The notes beneath the pieces are model-generated. The model made no database searches, had not been told where the DNA came from, and saw only the letters and a list, made by a program, of their open reading frames with translations. Both the position numbers and the translations under genes were made by a program. Below, piece by piece: positions 26,036 through 35,086 of a stretch of DNA of 64,000 nt. Origin of the DNA: Phocaeicola faecicola (lineage in GTDB: Bacteria; Bacteroidota; Bacteroidia; Bacteroidales; Bacteroidaceae); contig NZ_JABSOE010000007.1 in assembly GCF_013618865.1 (NCBI RefSeq), positions 30,424 through 94,423 on the forward strand. The letters are read 5' to 3'. The first letter of the stretch is position 1, and the number at the start of each line of letters is the position of its first letter.

Positions 26036-26647
26036 TTAATGTTTTTTCCAGCTTTCGCTGTGCCGTTCTTTCAATTCCTTTGCCAGGTCTTCTATGCGGT
26101 ATCCTTTTGCAGTAAGCAGGACAATCAGGTGGTACAGCAGGTCGGCCCCTTCGTAAATCAGCCGTTCATCCGTTCCGTTGCAGGCCTCGATAATGGTTTC
26201 AACTGCCTCTTCGCCCACCTTCTGCGCCATTTTGTTGACTCCCGATTTAAACAGACTGGTGGTATAGGAATGTTCGGGCATTTCCTCATGACGGCGGTCG
26301 ATGAAATCCTGCAGTTCCTTCAGGAACATGACTGCCTGTTCGTTCTTGTCTCCCCAGCAGGTATCTGTACCCAGGTGGCAGACCGGTCCGCAGGGCGTTA
26401 CCTGAATCAGCAGGGTATCATTGTCGCAGTCGGCCTGGATGGATTCGACGTGCAGGAAATTTCCGCTTTCTTCTCCCTTGGTCCACAAGCGCTGCTTGGT
26501 ACGGCTGTAAAAAGTCACCTTTCCGCTTTCTACCGTTTTCTGATAGGCTTCTTCGTTCATGAATCCCAGCATGAGTACTTTTTGGGTATGTATGTCTTGG
26601 ATGATGGCGGGAACCAGTCCTCCCATTTTGTCGAAATCAAGTTTCAT
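26036..26647 (-). CDS. hisIE: Bifunctional phosphoribosyl-AMP cyclohydrolase / PRATP pyrophosphatase
   Basis: The 203-residue fusion carries steps 2 and 3 of histidine synthesis. Residues 1-110 are the HisI cyclohydrolase, with FYSRTKQRLWTKGEESGN, VESIQADCDNDTLL and the metal-binding CxxCH-type region GPVCHLGTDTCW. Residues 115-203 are the HisE pyrophosphohydrolase, with KMAQKVGEEAVETIIEA and YEGADLLYHLIVLL. It is the last gene of hisH-hisA-hisF-hisIE, 26 bp after hisF. Confidence 0.96.
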   Translation of the reverse strand: MKLDFDKMGGLVPAIIQDIHTQKVLMLGFMNEEAYQKTVESGKVTFYSRTKQRLWTKGEESGNFLHVESIQADCDNDTLLIQVTPCGPVCHLGTDTCWGDKNEQAVMFLKELQDFIDRRHEEMPEHSYTTSLFKSGVNKMAQKVGEEAVETIIEACNGTDERLIYEGADLLYHLIVLLTAKGYRIEDLAKELKERHSESWKKH

Positions 26648-26673
26648 AGGTTATTGTTTTAAAGGATGAAATA

Positions 26674-27429
26674 TTAAATTCTTACACAAATCTGATGCTC
26701 GCGGAGATAGTGTTTCAACTCGGGAATGGAAATCTCTCCGAAATGAAAGACGCTGGCCGCCAGTGCCGCATCGGCTTTCCCGTAGAGGAAGGCGTCCTTG
26801 AAATCTTCCATGCATCCGGCACCTCCCGAGGCAATGATCGGAACATGCGATATCTCGCTCATCGCCGCCAGAGCCTCGTTGGCATATCCTTTTTTTACTC
26901 CGTCGTGGTCCATGCTGGTGAAAAGGATTTCCCCGGCTCCGCGTTCGTTGACCTCATGTACCCATTCCATCAGACCGATTCCGGTGGAAATCCGTCCTCC
27001 GTTTTTGTAGCAGATCCAACCCTCAGGGGTACAGCGGGCATCAATGGCTACAGTACAGACCTGCGAGCCGAAATGGGCGGCTATCTCGTCGATGAGCTCC
27101 GGGCGGTTCAGGGCCGCGGAGTTGATGGATATCTTGTCGGCTCCGGCGTTGAGCAGACGGTCAACGTCTTCCAACTGACTGATGCCTCCTCCTACCGTAA
27201 AAGGAATGTTTATCTGTGCAGCAACCCTTTCCACCAGCTGGGTGAAGGTCTTCCGCTGTTCGTGGCTGGCCGTAATATCCAGGTAAACCAGTTCGTCTGC
27301 TCCTTGCTGGCTGTACAGTTTTCCCAGTTCTACCGGATCACCGGCATTCCTCAGCCCGATGAAGTTGGTTCCTTTTACCGTTTGTCCGTCCTTGATATCC
27401 AGACAGGGTATGATACGTTTGGTCAACAT
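26674..27429 (-). CDS. hisF: Imidazole glycerol phosphate synthase, cyclase subunit
   Basis: The 251-residue TIM barrel takes ammonia from HisH and cyclises PRFAR to imidazole glycerol phosphate and AICAR. It opens [20 protein letters not shown], with the catalytic Asp in CLDI (about residue 11). The second catalytic Asp is in [14 protein letters not shown] near 170-183, replacing the usual DRDG context. [13 protein letters not shown] (about 77-89) binds phosphate. hisA is 23 bp upstream. Confidence 0.97.
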   Translation of the reverse strand: MLTKRIIPCLDIKDGQTVKGTNFIGLRNAGDPVELGKLYSQQGADELVYLDITASHEQRKTFTQLVERVAAQINIPFTVGGGISQLEDVDRLLNAGADKISINSAALNRPELIDEIAAHFGSQVCTVAIDARCTPEGWICYKNGGRISTGIGLMEWVHEVNERGAGEILFTSMDHDGVKKGYANEALAAMSEISHVPIIASGGAGCMEDFKDAFLYGKADAALAASVFHFGEISIPELKHYLREHQICVRI

Positions 27430-27452
27430 AAAATGAGATACAGATTAAGTAA

Positions 27453-28175
27453 TCAGGAAATATAGTTGCTTAACTCTTTCAGGGAGATTTTCCCTTCGTA
27501 CAAGGCCTTGCCGAAGACTACGGCAGGGACACCTGCTTCATCGAGCTCATGAATGTCGTGCAGGCTGCTTACGCCTCCGCTGGCAATCAGGTGAATCTCC
27601 GGAAATTTCTCCAGGATGCTTTGATACAGTTCCACTGCCGGTCCCTGCAGCATACCGTCGCGCTGGATGTCGGTACACAGCACCTTATGGATGCCTTTCT
27701 GCGCATACGATTCGATGAAAGGGAGGAGTTCCATGGCCGAACTTTCCTTCCATCCGTTCGTGGCGATGTGTCCGTCTTTTACGTCTGCTCCCAGGATAAT
27801 CCGGTGACTTCCGTATTTCTCAATCCATTTTTCTACCTGCTGAGGGTCTTTGACTGCCATACTTCCGACAGTGACCATCTGTGCTCCGTTTTCAAAAGCG
27901 ATGTTCAGGTCCGACTCGCTTTTTACCCCTCCTCCGAAGTCGATGACCAGCGAGGTCCGGCTGGCTATCTGTTCCAGGATACGGTAATTGACAATATGAT
28001 GTGAGGCGGCTCCGTCGAGGTCGACAATGTGGATACGGCGCAGACCGTATGATTCAAGTTCCTTGGCAACCTCTACCGGGTCGACATCGTAAGTGGTTTT
28101 CGATTCATAACAACCTTGCGACAGACGGACGCATTTGCCGTTGATCAAGTCGATGGCTGGAATTAATTCTATCAT
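27453..28175 (-). CDS. hisA: ProFAR isomerase
   Basis: The 240-residue TIM barrel isomerises ProFAR to PRFAR (step 4). It opens MIELIPAIDLINGKCVRLSQG with the catalytic Asp in AIDL (residue 8). The other catalytic Asp is in CTDIQRDGMLQGP near 168-180. FGGGVKSESDL and ASGGVSSLHDI are phosphate-binding strands. It lies between hisH (13 bp upstream) and hisF. Confidence 0.97.
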   Translation of the reverse strand: MIELIPAIDLINGKCVRLSQGCYESKTTYDVDPVEVAKELESYGLRRIHIVDLDGAASHHIVNYRILEQIASRTSLVIDFGGGVKSESDLNIAFENGAQMVTVGSMAVKDPQQVEKWIEKYGSHRIILGADVKDGHIATNGWKESSAMELLPFIESYAQKGIHKVLCTDIQRDGMLQGPAVELYQSILEKFPEIHLIASGGVSSLHDIHELDEAGVPAVVFGKALYEGKISLKELSNYIS

Positions 28176-28188
28176 GGGTGTAATGTGT

Positions 28189-28776
28189 TTAAAGATTCAG
28201 AAAATTGGTCAGAATACGCTCTCCGGTTTTCCCGCTTTTTTCCGGATGGAACTGGGTCGCATAGAAGTTGTCCTTGTGCAAGGCGGCACTGAAGGGCTGT
28301 ATGTATTCCGTACGGGCAATCGTGTACGGATTGACGGGTACGTAATAGCTGTGTACGAAATAGACATACTCTTCGTGGCCGAACCCCTGGAAAAGCGGAG
28401 AACGGGTCTGCTCCAAGGTATTCCATCCCATGTGAGGAACTTTTATCCCGGGCAGGCTGGGGAAGCGGTTGACGGGAGTATCGAAGATACCCAGACATTC
28501 CACATCTCCTTCTTCCGAATGCCTGCACATGAGCTGCATGCCGAGACAGATGCCCAGTACCGGCTGCTTCAGGTCCCTGATCAGCTGGTCCAGACGGTGC
28601 TGCTTGAGAAATTCCATCGTACTTTTGGCTTCTCCTACTCCCGGAAAGATGACTTTGTCGGCCTGGAGCAGAAGTTCCGGATCGGCTGTGATGACAGGTT
28701 CCAGTCCCAGGCGTCGCAGACAGTGGCAAACCGAAAAGATATTGCCTGCATTGTATTTGATAATCGCTACTTTCAT
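28189..28776 (-). CDS. hisH: Imidazole glycerol phosphate synthase, glutaminase subunit
   Basis: I chose the start MKVAIIKYNAGNIFSV at 28776. The frame continues 37 codons upstream, but those residues are not conserved and cross the promoter. The 195-residue class I glutaminase has its nucleophile Cys in PVLGICLGMQLMC (about 76-88). The His-Glu of the triad is in ATQFHPEKSGKTGE near 178-191. It feeds ammonia to HisF. It is the first gene of the second his unit. Confidence 0.96.
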   Translation of the reverse strand: MKVAIIKYNAGNIFSVCHCLRRLGLEPVITADPELLLQADKVIFPGVGEAKSTMEFLKQHRLDQLIRDLKQPVLGICLGMQLMCRHSEEGDVECLGIFDTPVNRFPSLPGIKVPHMGWNTLEQTRSPLFQGFGHEEYVYFVHSYYVPVNPYTIARTEYIQPFSAALHKDNFYATQFHPEKSGKTGERILTNFLNL

Positions 28777-28806
28777 GGTGGTTGATACTTGGTTGCAGTT
28801 GTTTTG

Positions 28807-28814
28807 CAAAAGTA
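28807..28814 (-). promoter_or_regulatory. -7 element of hisH-hisA-hisF-hisIE
   Basis: The minus strand reads TACTTTTG, 31 bp before hisH. The leader would be only about 25 nt and cannot hold an attenuator, unlike the other his unit. Confidence 0.6.
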
Positions 28815-28938
28815 GCAAAATATTGTATATATGAACTTTTTTACAACAAAAAGTTTCTTGATTTGAATTTGTGATTCCGATTTTCAATCAGTTAAGGTGT
28901 TTTTGGCAATGCCTCCGGAGGGAGTTGTCATAAACGAT

Positions 28939-28975
28939 ATCGGGCGGAAAACATCCGAGTTGTTTTCCGCCCGAT
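28939..28975. terminator. Strong hairpin after the DUF1573 gene
   Basis: A perfect 14-bp stem (28939-28952 with 28962-28975) has a 9-nt loop. It lies 25 bp beyond the DUF1573 stop and before the hisH promoter. The T-tract is poor. Confidence 0.6.
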
Positions 28976-28999
28976 AATATGAAGTCTCTGATTCTGTCC

Positions 29000-29389
29000 T
29001 TACTGCTTAGGAGTCATGTCACCCTCGATGTAGAGTCTCACTACTTCCTGTTCGGCATTGGTCCGCAATGTGATTGACTTGCGGAAGTGTCCCGGGAATT
29101 TTCCGGTTCCGTCGTAAGTTACCGTGATTTCTCCTTCCTCACCGGCTTTGATCGGTTCTTTCGGATAGCGCGGCACCGTACAGCCGCAGGATGCGATTGC
29201 CTGATGGATGACCAGCGGGCCGTCGCCTGTATTCTTGAATTTGAATATGCAACTTACTTTCGGACTGCTTTCTGAAAATGCACCGAAATTGTGTTTGGTT
29301 TTCTCAAATGTTATTTGGGCAGTTCCCTGTGCTACCAGCATCAGGACTGCAGTCATCAAAAACATAGTGGTTAGAAAAATCTTTTTCAT
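29000..29389 (-). CDS. DUF1573 secreted protein
   Basis: The product has 129 residues when started at MKKIFLTTMFLMTAVLML (29389). The longer frame crosses a -7 element at 29417-29424. It has a signal peptide ending near LVAQ. The remainder is one DUF1573 Ig-like domain: ITFEKTKHNFGAFSESSPKV, FKNTGDGPLVIHQAIASCGC with the family's paired Cys, and ITVTYDGTGKFPGHFRKSIT. It is probably periplasmic or on the cell surface. Function is not known. Confidence 0.88.
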   Translation of the reverse strand: MKKIFLTTMFLMTAVLMLVAQGTAQITFEKTKHNFGAFSESSPKVSCIFKFKNTGDGPLVIHQAIASCGCTVPRYPKEPIKAGEEGEITVTYDGTGKFPGHFRKSITLRTNAEQEVVRLYIEGDMTPKQ

Positions 29390-29416
29390 TATTCCTGTTT
29401 TATTTGGTAAAACGCC

Positions 29417-29424
29417 CAAAGGTA
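29417..29424 (-). promoter_or_regulatory. -7 element of the DUF1573 gene
   Basis: The minus strand reads TACCTTTG, 28 bp before the chosen start at 29389, and supports that start. Confidence 0.6.
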
Positions 29425-29856
29425 ACAATTCCATTTAAAAAAACGGGGATTTTCTTAGGAATATTAACATTTGAAGGGGAAGAAGAACAGAAGGAAACGG
29501 TTGTCGGCAGGGGAGCATACGGGTTATTCCATGTCTCTCCTGATTATTTTGAAGGGTTTTGGATAATTATTGAGGAAAAAGTTTTTGAGTTGTAAAATAT
29601 GCATCTATTTTTGTAGAGTGTATTGTGCCTTATCAATGAAAAACACGATTTCTGAGAATGAGATGTAAGTTAACCGCATCATGTTACAGGTGATGAAAAA
29701 TGCAATCTTTTTAATTTTTTCGGGTGACATTAATTGCAACGGACATCAAAAAGGAATTTTTTTCTTTGATTGGCGTCAGTCGCTGTATGCACCGGTCTAT
29801 GACTGGGGTAGCGACAGAAGCAAGAACGGGTTTGATTTTAGATTTATTCATGTGAA
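29425..29856. other. Intergenic region with a distant promoter
   Basis: These 432 bp hold TTTG (29584-29587), 18 bp, then TATTTTTG (29606-29613). This points to the zinc-ribbon gene with a leader of about 240 nt. Small frames in it (such as 29681-29899) show no family features, and I do not call them genes. Confidence 0.5.
29584..29613 (+). promoter_or_regulatory. Promoter with long leader before the zinc-ribbon gene
   Basis: A -33 TTTG at 29584-29587 and a -7 TATTTTTG at 29606-29613 are separated by 18 bp. The next convincing start codon is at 29857. Confidence 0.5.
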
Positions 29857-30171
29857 ATGCCAAATAGCTGTGAATGTCCTTACTGTGGAAGAAAGTTGAC
29901 TTTACGTCAATGTTTGCGGTATTTTAATAAAGGGAAGGAACAGGCTGTCGTCTGCAGTCATTGCGGGCGCAGCATTCGTCCGCGGAAAAATCCGTACTCA
30001 CCTCAACAGGGGATGTATTGGGGAGTTCTTTCTGCCTGGCTGCCGGGAATGGTCAGTATCTATCTTTTTCATACCGATTTCATTACGGCATGTATGATTG
30101 CTCTTCCTTTTATAATAACCGTGTGCGCATTGAGCATCTATGTTTGGTATAAGAACCTGTATTTTGAATAA
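29857..30171 (+). CDS. Small zinc-ribbon membrane protein (CxxC-20-CxxC type)
   Basis: The 104-residue protein has two CxxC pairs, CPYCGRKL (residues 7-14) and CSHCGRSI (about 33-40), about 22 residues apart, as in the CxxC-20-CxxC family. Two hydrophobic helices follow (about 54-70 and 76-98). It looks like a zinc ribbon in the cytoplasm anchored to the membrane. Function is unknown. It ends 85 bp before the GH20 gene on the same strand. It has a leader of about 240 nt, if the promoter at 29584-29613 is used. Confidence 0.7.
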   Translation: MPNSCECPYCGRKLTLRQCLRYFNKGKEQAVVCSHCGRSIRPRKNPYSPQQGMYWGVLSAWLPGMVSIYLFHTDFITACMIALPFIITVCALSIYVWYKNLYFE

Positions 30172-30256
30172 ATCGGAACGGGCACGGTCACGAATCGGGC
30201 GAAAGTAAATGAGAAATACCTGGAGTTGAATAATCATCCTTTTTAATAAAAAAACT

Positions 30257-32560
30257 ATGTGGAAAAAACTGAGTAAACCTTTTTGGGGAGTATGTGCCTT
30301 GACCGGAATGTTCTGGCTGAGCGCCTGCTCCGAAGCTGTTCAAGTGGCTCCTGTAGAACTGATTCCTGTACCGGAACAGATCAGACAGGGGAATGATGTA
30401 TTTGTACTGAAGAATAAGATGGTGGTTGGTTATGCGGGCGAGGAACTGGCTCCGGCCGCAACGTATCTCGCAGGCATGCTTTCCCGGGCTACCGGATACA
30501 CCATCCAGACGGCAGCCGGAGAAGGCGATATCTGTCTGTCTCTCCAGCCGCAGTTGCCTTCGGGCGGTTATCAGCTGGAGGCTACCCGCAAGCAGGTGAA
30601 TATTGCCGGTAACGGATATAGCGGAGTAATTGCCGGTATCGAGACCCTCCGCCAGTTGTTCCCTGCCGCCATTGAATCCAAGGAAGTGGTAGAGGGAGTC
30701 GACTGGGCGATTCCTTCCGTATCGGTAACCGATGCGCCTCATTATGAATGGCGCGGACTGATGCTGGATGTATCACGCCATTTTTATACGGTAGACGAGG
30801 TGAAGGAACTGCTGGACCTGATGGCATTGTACAAGATGAACAAGCTCCATTGGCACCTGACCGACGACCAGGGATGGCGTGTGGAAATCAAGCAATATCC
30901 GTTGCTCACAGAGAAGGGAGCCTGGCGTACCTTCAACGCTCACGACAGAAGTTGCATGGAAATGGCCGCAGCCAATGGCAATCCGGATTACCTGATTCCC
31001 GAAGATAAGCTCCGTATTGTGAAGGGAGATACCCTGTACGGCGGTTTCTATACCCAGGAAGACATCAAGGACGTCATTGCCTATGCTCAGGTTCGCAGCA
31101 TCGATATCATTCCTGAAATCGATATGCCGGGCCATATGCTGGCAGCCGTAAGCAATTACGATGGAGTGTCCTGTTTCAAGGAAACCGGATGGGGCAGTAT
31201 TTTCTCTTCTCCGGTATGTCCGGGAAAGGATTCTGCACTGGAATTCTGTAAGAATGTGTACCGTGAGATTATCGGACTGTTCCCTTATAAATACATACAC
31301 ATCGGTGGGGACGAAGTGGAAAAGACCAACTGGAAGAAATGTCCCGACTGTCAGAAGCGTATGCGTGCCAACGGTCTGAAGTCGGAAGAGGAACTGCAGT
31401 CGTGGTTCATTCATGAGATGGAACGTTTCTTCAATGAGAACGGCAAGGAAATGATCGGATGGGATGAAATCCTGGAAGGAGGACTTTCCAAGACGGCGAC
31501 TGTCATGTGGTGGAGAAGCTGGGTAGGTGACGCTCCTGAAAAGACCACGAGCCAGGGCAATTCCATCATCTTTACGCCTAACTCATGTTTCTACCTGGAT
31601 TATCAGCAGGATACCAAGTCTTTGCCGAATATCTATAATTTCGATCCTTCATCGGAAGTGGCTAGTGCTGAGGCTCAAAGTCTGATCAAGGGAGTACAGG
31701 GAAATATCTGGACCGAGTGGATTCCTTCACGGGAGCGGATGCAGTATATGGTGGTACCGCGTATGCAGGCCATTGCCGAACTGGGTTGGAGCCGTCCGGA
31801 GCGGAAGGACTGGGGGGATTTCTCACAGCGTCTGGTAGCTCACTTCGAACGGTTGAGCCGGATGGATGTCAATTACAGGGTGCCTGATCTGGAAGGTTTC
31901 TACAAGACGAATGCATTTATCAGTGAAGGCAAGGTGGAACTTTCTTGCATGGACCCGAACGTGAAAGTGCATTATACTACCGACGGTACGATGCCTACTC
32001 TTGATTCGCCGGAATATACGGGGGCTATTACCGTCACTGAGACCACCGACTTTAAGTTCCGTACTTTCCGTGCCAACGGTAAGCCGAGTGACGTATTTAC
32101 GACACGATATGTGAAGAGCGATTATGCACCGGCTGTACAGGCTGCTCCGAGTACTCCGGGACTGACGGCTGCATGGCATGATTTCAGAGGAAATAATTGT
32201 GCCGATATCTCCAAAGCACCGAAGAAAGGGGTATATCCGATTGAAGATGTGAAGATACCTAAGGGGGTGAGCGGTAATATCGGTCTGGTGGTAACCGGAT
32301 ACATCAATGCGCCGAAGAACGATATTTATACCTTTGTATTGCTTTCAGACGATGGAAGTACACTGGTGATTGACAAGGAAATGGTAGTGGATAATGACGG
32401 AGCACATTCTCCGCGTGAGATTGTGGGCCAGAAAGCCCTGGCGAAGGGATATCATCCGATGGAACTCCGCTATTTTGACTGCAACGGCGGTCTGCTGAGC
32501 CTGAAGGTTCTCGATAGCGAAGGTCATGAGATTCCTTTCACGCATCTCTATGCACATTGA
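30257..32560 (+). CDS. Beta-N-acetylhexosaminidase (GH20) lipoprotein
   Basis: The 767-residue lipoprotein (lipobox LSAC, Cys24) has a GH20b N-domain (about 30-150) and a GH20 catalytic barrel (about 155-510) with WHLTDDQGWRVEIKQYP and the catalytic pair Asp352-Glu353 in HIGGDEVEKTNW. A chitobiase-type C-terminal domain follows (YTTDGTMPTLDSPEY near 575). A PA14-like domain is at the end (about 645-767, DIYTFVLLSDDGSTLVIDKE). It releases terminal GlcNAc or GalNAc from host or microbial glycans, probably at the outer membrane or in the periplasm. Two hairpins follow it. Confidence 0.95.
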   Translation: MWKKLSKPFWGVCALTGMFWLSACSEAVQVAPVELIPVPEQIRQGNDVFVLKNKMVVGYAGEELAPAATYLAGMLSRATGYTIQTAAGEGDICLSLQPQLPSGGYQLEATRKQVNIAGNGYSGVIAGIETLRQLFPAAIESKEVVEGVDWAIPSVSVTDAPHYEWRGLMLDVSRHFYTVDEVKELLDLMALYKMNKLHWHLTDDQGWRVEIKQYPLLTEKGAWRTFNAHDRSCMEMAAANGNPDYLIPEDKLRIVKGDTLYGGFYTQEDIKDVIAYAQVRSIDIIPEIDMPGHMLAAVSNYDGVSCFKETGWGSIFSSPVCPGKDSALEFCKNVYREIIGLFPYKYIHIGGDEVEKTNWKKCPDCQKRMRANGLKSEEELQSWFIHEMERFFNENGKEMIGWDEILEGGLSKTATVMWWRSWVGDAPEKTTSQGNSIIFTPNSCFYLDYQQDTKSLPNIYNFDPSSEVASAEAQSLIKGVQGNIWTEWIPSRERMQYMVVPRMQAIAELGWSRPERKDWGDFSQRLVAHFERLSRMDVNYRVPDLEGFYKTNAFISEGKVELSCMDPNVKVHYTTDGTMPTLDSPEYTGAITVTETTDFKFRTFRANGKPSDVFTTRYVKSDYAPAVQAAPSTPGLTAAWHDFRGNNCADISKAPKKGVYPIEDVKIPKGVSGNIGLVVTGYINAPKNDIYTFVLLSDDGSTLVIDKEMVVDNDGAHSPREIVGQKALAKGYHPMELRYFDCNGGLLSLKVLDSEGHEIPFTHLYAH

Positions 32561-32580
32561 TGAACGTGCGATACTGAAAA

Positions 32581-32680
32581 GAGGCACTGCCTTTCCGCCG
32601 GGTAAGCGGCGGTGAGGCTGCCTCAAATAAAACCGGCCGGTTTCCCTGCAACATATGGAAAACCGGCCGGTTTGTTTTTT
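32581..32680 (+). terminator. Hairpins and terminator after the GH20 gene
   Basis: A first imperfect hairpin spans 32581-32624. A second has two copies of the palindrome AAACCGGCCGGTTT (32630-32643 and 32660-32673) that pair with each other across the interval, followed by TTTGTTTTTT. It also borders the RSH gene from the other side. Confidence 0.75.
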
Positions 32681-32735
32681 TGATATTCAGAGGTGTCTCA
32701 GAGGGATTCTGTCAGGCAGGTTGAGAGGAATGATC

Positions 32736-34952
32736 TTATCCCCGGCTCACCTGTTTGACTCCCTTCACTGTCTTGATTTTCTTGATCAGCGATTCCAGTT
32801 TGGACGTGTCATCCACCATTACCGTCAGCATGCCCGAGAACAGTCCGTCGTGCGAGTCTACGCTGATGGAGCGCAACTGGATGTTGTTTTCGTGGTTGAT
32901 GATGGACGTGATATTGGTCACAATGCCGATGTCATCGTGTCCCACGATACGGAGGGTAATCGGGTACTGCTTTCCTTCGCTCTTTCCGGCCCAGCGAGCC
33001 CGGACGATGCGGTAAGGGAAACGGGCCTTCATGTCACGGGCATTCGGGCAGTCGCAACGGTGAATCTTGATACCTCCCGAAATTGTGACAAAGCCGAATA
33101 CCTCGTCACCGTAGATCGGATTACAGCATTTGGCCAGATTGAAATCCAGTCCCTTCAGGTTCTGGTCGATGACCAGCACATCGTCTTTGTAGTAGTTCTT
33201 GGTATCCGACTGCTGCTGCATGTTGAAACCTTCGGCGCTGCGGTAGGTAATTTCCTCCCGCTGTTCGGTTTCCTTCCGCTGCATCTCCACATACCGGTCC
33301 ATGACGACGTTGATGTCAATCGTCTCGTCCGCAATGCTCTGGTAGAAATCGGTCACCGTCTTGAAACCGGATTTCTTGATGAGGCGCATCAGGATGGCTT
33401 CATCGTACTCCAGTTTCCGGTTGCGGAACTTCCGCTCCAGTGTTTCCTTGGCAAATTCAGTCTGCCGTGCAGTAATTTCCTTCAGCGCCTGCCGGATTTT
33501 GGTACGTGCCTTCGAGGTAGTGACAAAATTCAGCCAGTCGCGTTTGGGCGTCTGCGTGCTCGATGTGGTGATTTCCACCTGGTCGCCACTGTTGAGCGGC
33601 TGCTTGAGCTGTACGTTCTTTCCGTTCACCCGGGCTCCGATGCACCGGCATCCCAGGTTCGAGTGAATGGTAAAGGCAAAGTCGAGCACCGTCGCTCCCT
33701 GCGGCAGTTTATAGAGATCTCCTTTCGGCGTAAATACGAATACTTCGTCCTTGTAGAGGTCGAGCTTGAACTGGTCCATGGCCTCCATGTCGGTATCGGC
33801 ATTTTCCAGCGTCTCACGGATAGAGTTCAACCACTCGTCCAGTCCGCTTTCTCCCTTGATACCCTTGTATCTCCAGTGGGCAGCCAATCCCTTTTCGGCA
33901 ATCTCATCCATCCGTTCCGTACGGATCTGCACCTCCACCCATTTGCCTTCAGGTCCCATGACGGTGATGTGCAGCGACTCATATCCGTTGCTCTTGGGCA
34001 CCGACAGCCAGTCGCGCAGACGTTTCGGGTTGGGCAGGTACATGTCGGTGACCAGCGAATAAGCCTGCCAGCATTCCTGCTTTTCCTTCTCCAGCGGAGA
34101 GTCGAGGATGATACGTATCGCAAAGAGGTCGTACACTCCCTCGAACGGACAACCCTGCTTCTTCATTTTCTGGTAAATGGAGTGGATTGACTTCGTACGT
34201 CCCTTGATGTGGAACTTCAGTCCGCTTTCCTCCAGTTTCCGGCGGATCGGTTCGATGAATGCGTCAATGTAACGGTCGCGGGCCGCCTTTGTCGCATTCA
34301 GCTTTTCCTTGATGTGATAGTAGATATCGTGCTGAGTATATTTCAGGGAGAGGTCCTCCAGTTCCGATTTCAGTTTGTAAAGTCCCAGCTTGTGCGCCAG
34401 CGGAGCATACAGGTAAGCCGCCTCGTTGGCTACGTTCAGCTTCGCCTCCTCATTGGTACTGTCCTTTATCTGTCGCATCAGGTTGACGCGGTCGGCTATC
34501 ATGATCAGGATTACCCGCATGTCTTCGGCAAACGAAAGCAGCAGGTTGCGGAAATTCTCCGATTCGATGGTCGGACTTTTTGAATAAAGTTCATTAATCT
34601 TTACCAGGCCGCGGATGATTCCTGCCACATCCTCGCCGTAAATCTGCTGGATAGTGTCGAGGGTGCAGAGATTATATTTTACCGATTCGTGCAGCATGAT
34701 TCCCAAGATGGAAGCACGGCGCATCCCGATCTCTTCCGCTACAATCACAGCCGTCTGCATGTCCTTGATAATCGGATTCATGCCGAATGCGTTGCGTGGA
34801 ATACTGTCTTCCGAAATGACCCTGATAAGATGCCTTTTCAGTTGGCTGCAATCGTCTTTCTGCAGCGTGTCTCCCGATAATTTTAATAGTCTCCGGTAAA
34901 GGGTGATTAGTTGTTTGTGTTCCTCGGGAGTGAAAAATCCTGTTTCTTCCAT
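32736..34952 (-). CDS. RelA/SpoT-homologue (p)ppGpp enzyme with degenerate hydrolase site
   Basis: The 738-residue long RSH protein has an HD-type domain (about 60-195), a synthetase domain (about 240-360), TGS (about 410-470), a helical region and a C-terminal ACT domain (about 660-738). The synthetase keeps KGRTKSIHSIYQKM and PKRLRDWLSVPKSNGYESLH. The motif RLRD (311-314) is the bifunctional RXKD type rather than the RelA EXDD type. The hydrolase HD pair reads LHES (His88-Glu89), and the first metal-binding His appears absent, while Asp154 of ADR remains. I therefore infer synthesis of (p)ppGpp with weak or no hydrolysis. A true SpoT would be expected elsewhere. Confidence 0.88.
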   Translation of the reverse strand: MEETGFFTPEEHKQLITLYRRLLKLSGDTLQKDDCSQLKRHLIRVISEDSIPRNAFGMNPIIKDMQTAVIVAEEIGMRRASILGIMLHESVKYNLCTLDTIQQIYGEDVAGIIRGLVKINELYSKSPTIESENFRNLLLSFAEDMRVILIMIADRVNLMRQIKDSTNEEAKLNVANEAAYLYAPLAHKLGLYKLKSELEDLSLKYTQHDIYYHIKEKLNATKAARDRYIDAFIEPIRRKLEESGLKFHIKGRTKSIHSIYQKMKKQGCPFEGVYDLFAIRIILDSPLEKEKQECWQAYSLVTDMYLPNPKRLRDWLSVPKSNGYESLHITVMGPEGKWVEVQIRTERMDEIAEKGLAAHWRYKGIKGESGLDEWLNSIRETLENADTDMEAMDQFKLDLYKDEVFVFTPKGDLYKLPQGATVLDFAFTIHSNLGCRCIGARVNGKNVQLKQPLNSGDQVEITTSSTQTPKRDWLNFVTTSKARTKIRQALKEITARQTEFAKETLERKFRNRKLEYDEAILMRLIKKSGFKTVTDFYQSIADETIDINVVMDRYVEMQRKETEQREEITYRSAEGFNMQQQSDTKNYYKDDVLVIDQNLKGLDFNLAKCCNPIYGDEVFGFVTISGGIKIHRCDCPNARDMKARFPYRIVRARWAGKSEGKQYPITLRIVGHDDIGIVTNITSIINHENNIQLRSISVDSHDGLFSGMLTVMVDDTSKLESLIKKIKTVKGVKQVSRG

Positions 34953-35027
34953 GACCTATAGTTTTGACTTTGATGGTAAAGATAGTTTTTTTCTGAGATT
35001 CATGGAATATTCTGATTGTTTTTTTTA

Positions 35028-35035
35028 TATATTTG
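35028..35035 (+). promoter_or_regulatory. -7 element of the DUF4301 gene
   Basis: TATATTTG matches TAnnTTTG and lies 51 bp before the start codon at 35087. The -33 is not evident. Confidence 0.55.
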
Positions 35036-35086
35036 GAGCGTGAATTGACCTTAAAGCGAATATTTATTTCTTAAAATTAAAATAAC

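Noticed and set aside
29681..29899. 72-residue frame in the leader of the zinc-ribbon gene
   Set aside because: It has no family features and overlaps the real start at 29857 in another frame. It cannot be excluded, but there is no positive support.
32655..34190. 511-residue open frame antisense to the RSH gene
   Set aside because: It arises from codon bias of the RSH gene and its sequence shows no domain.
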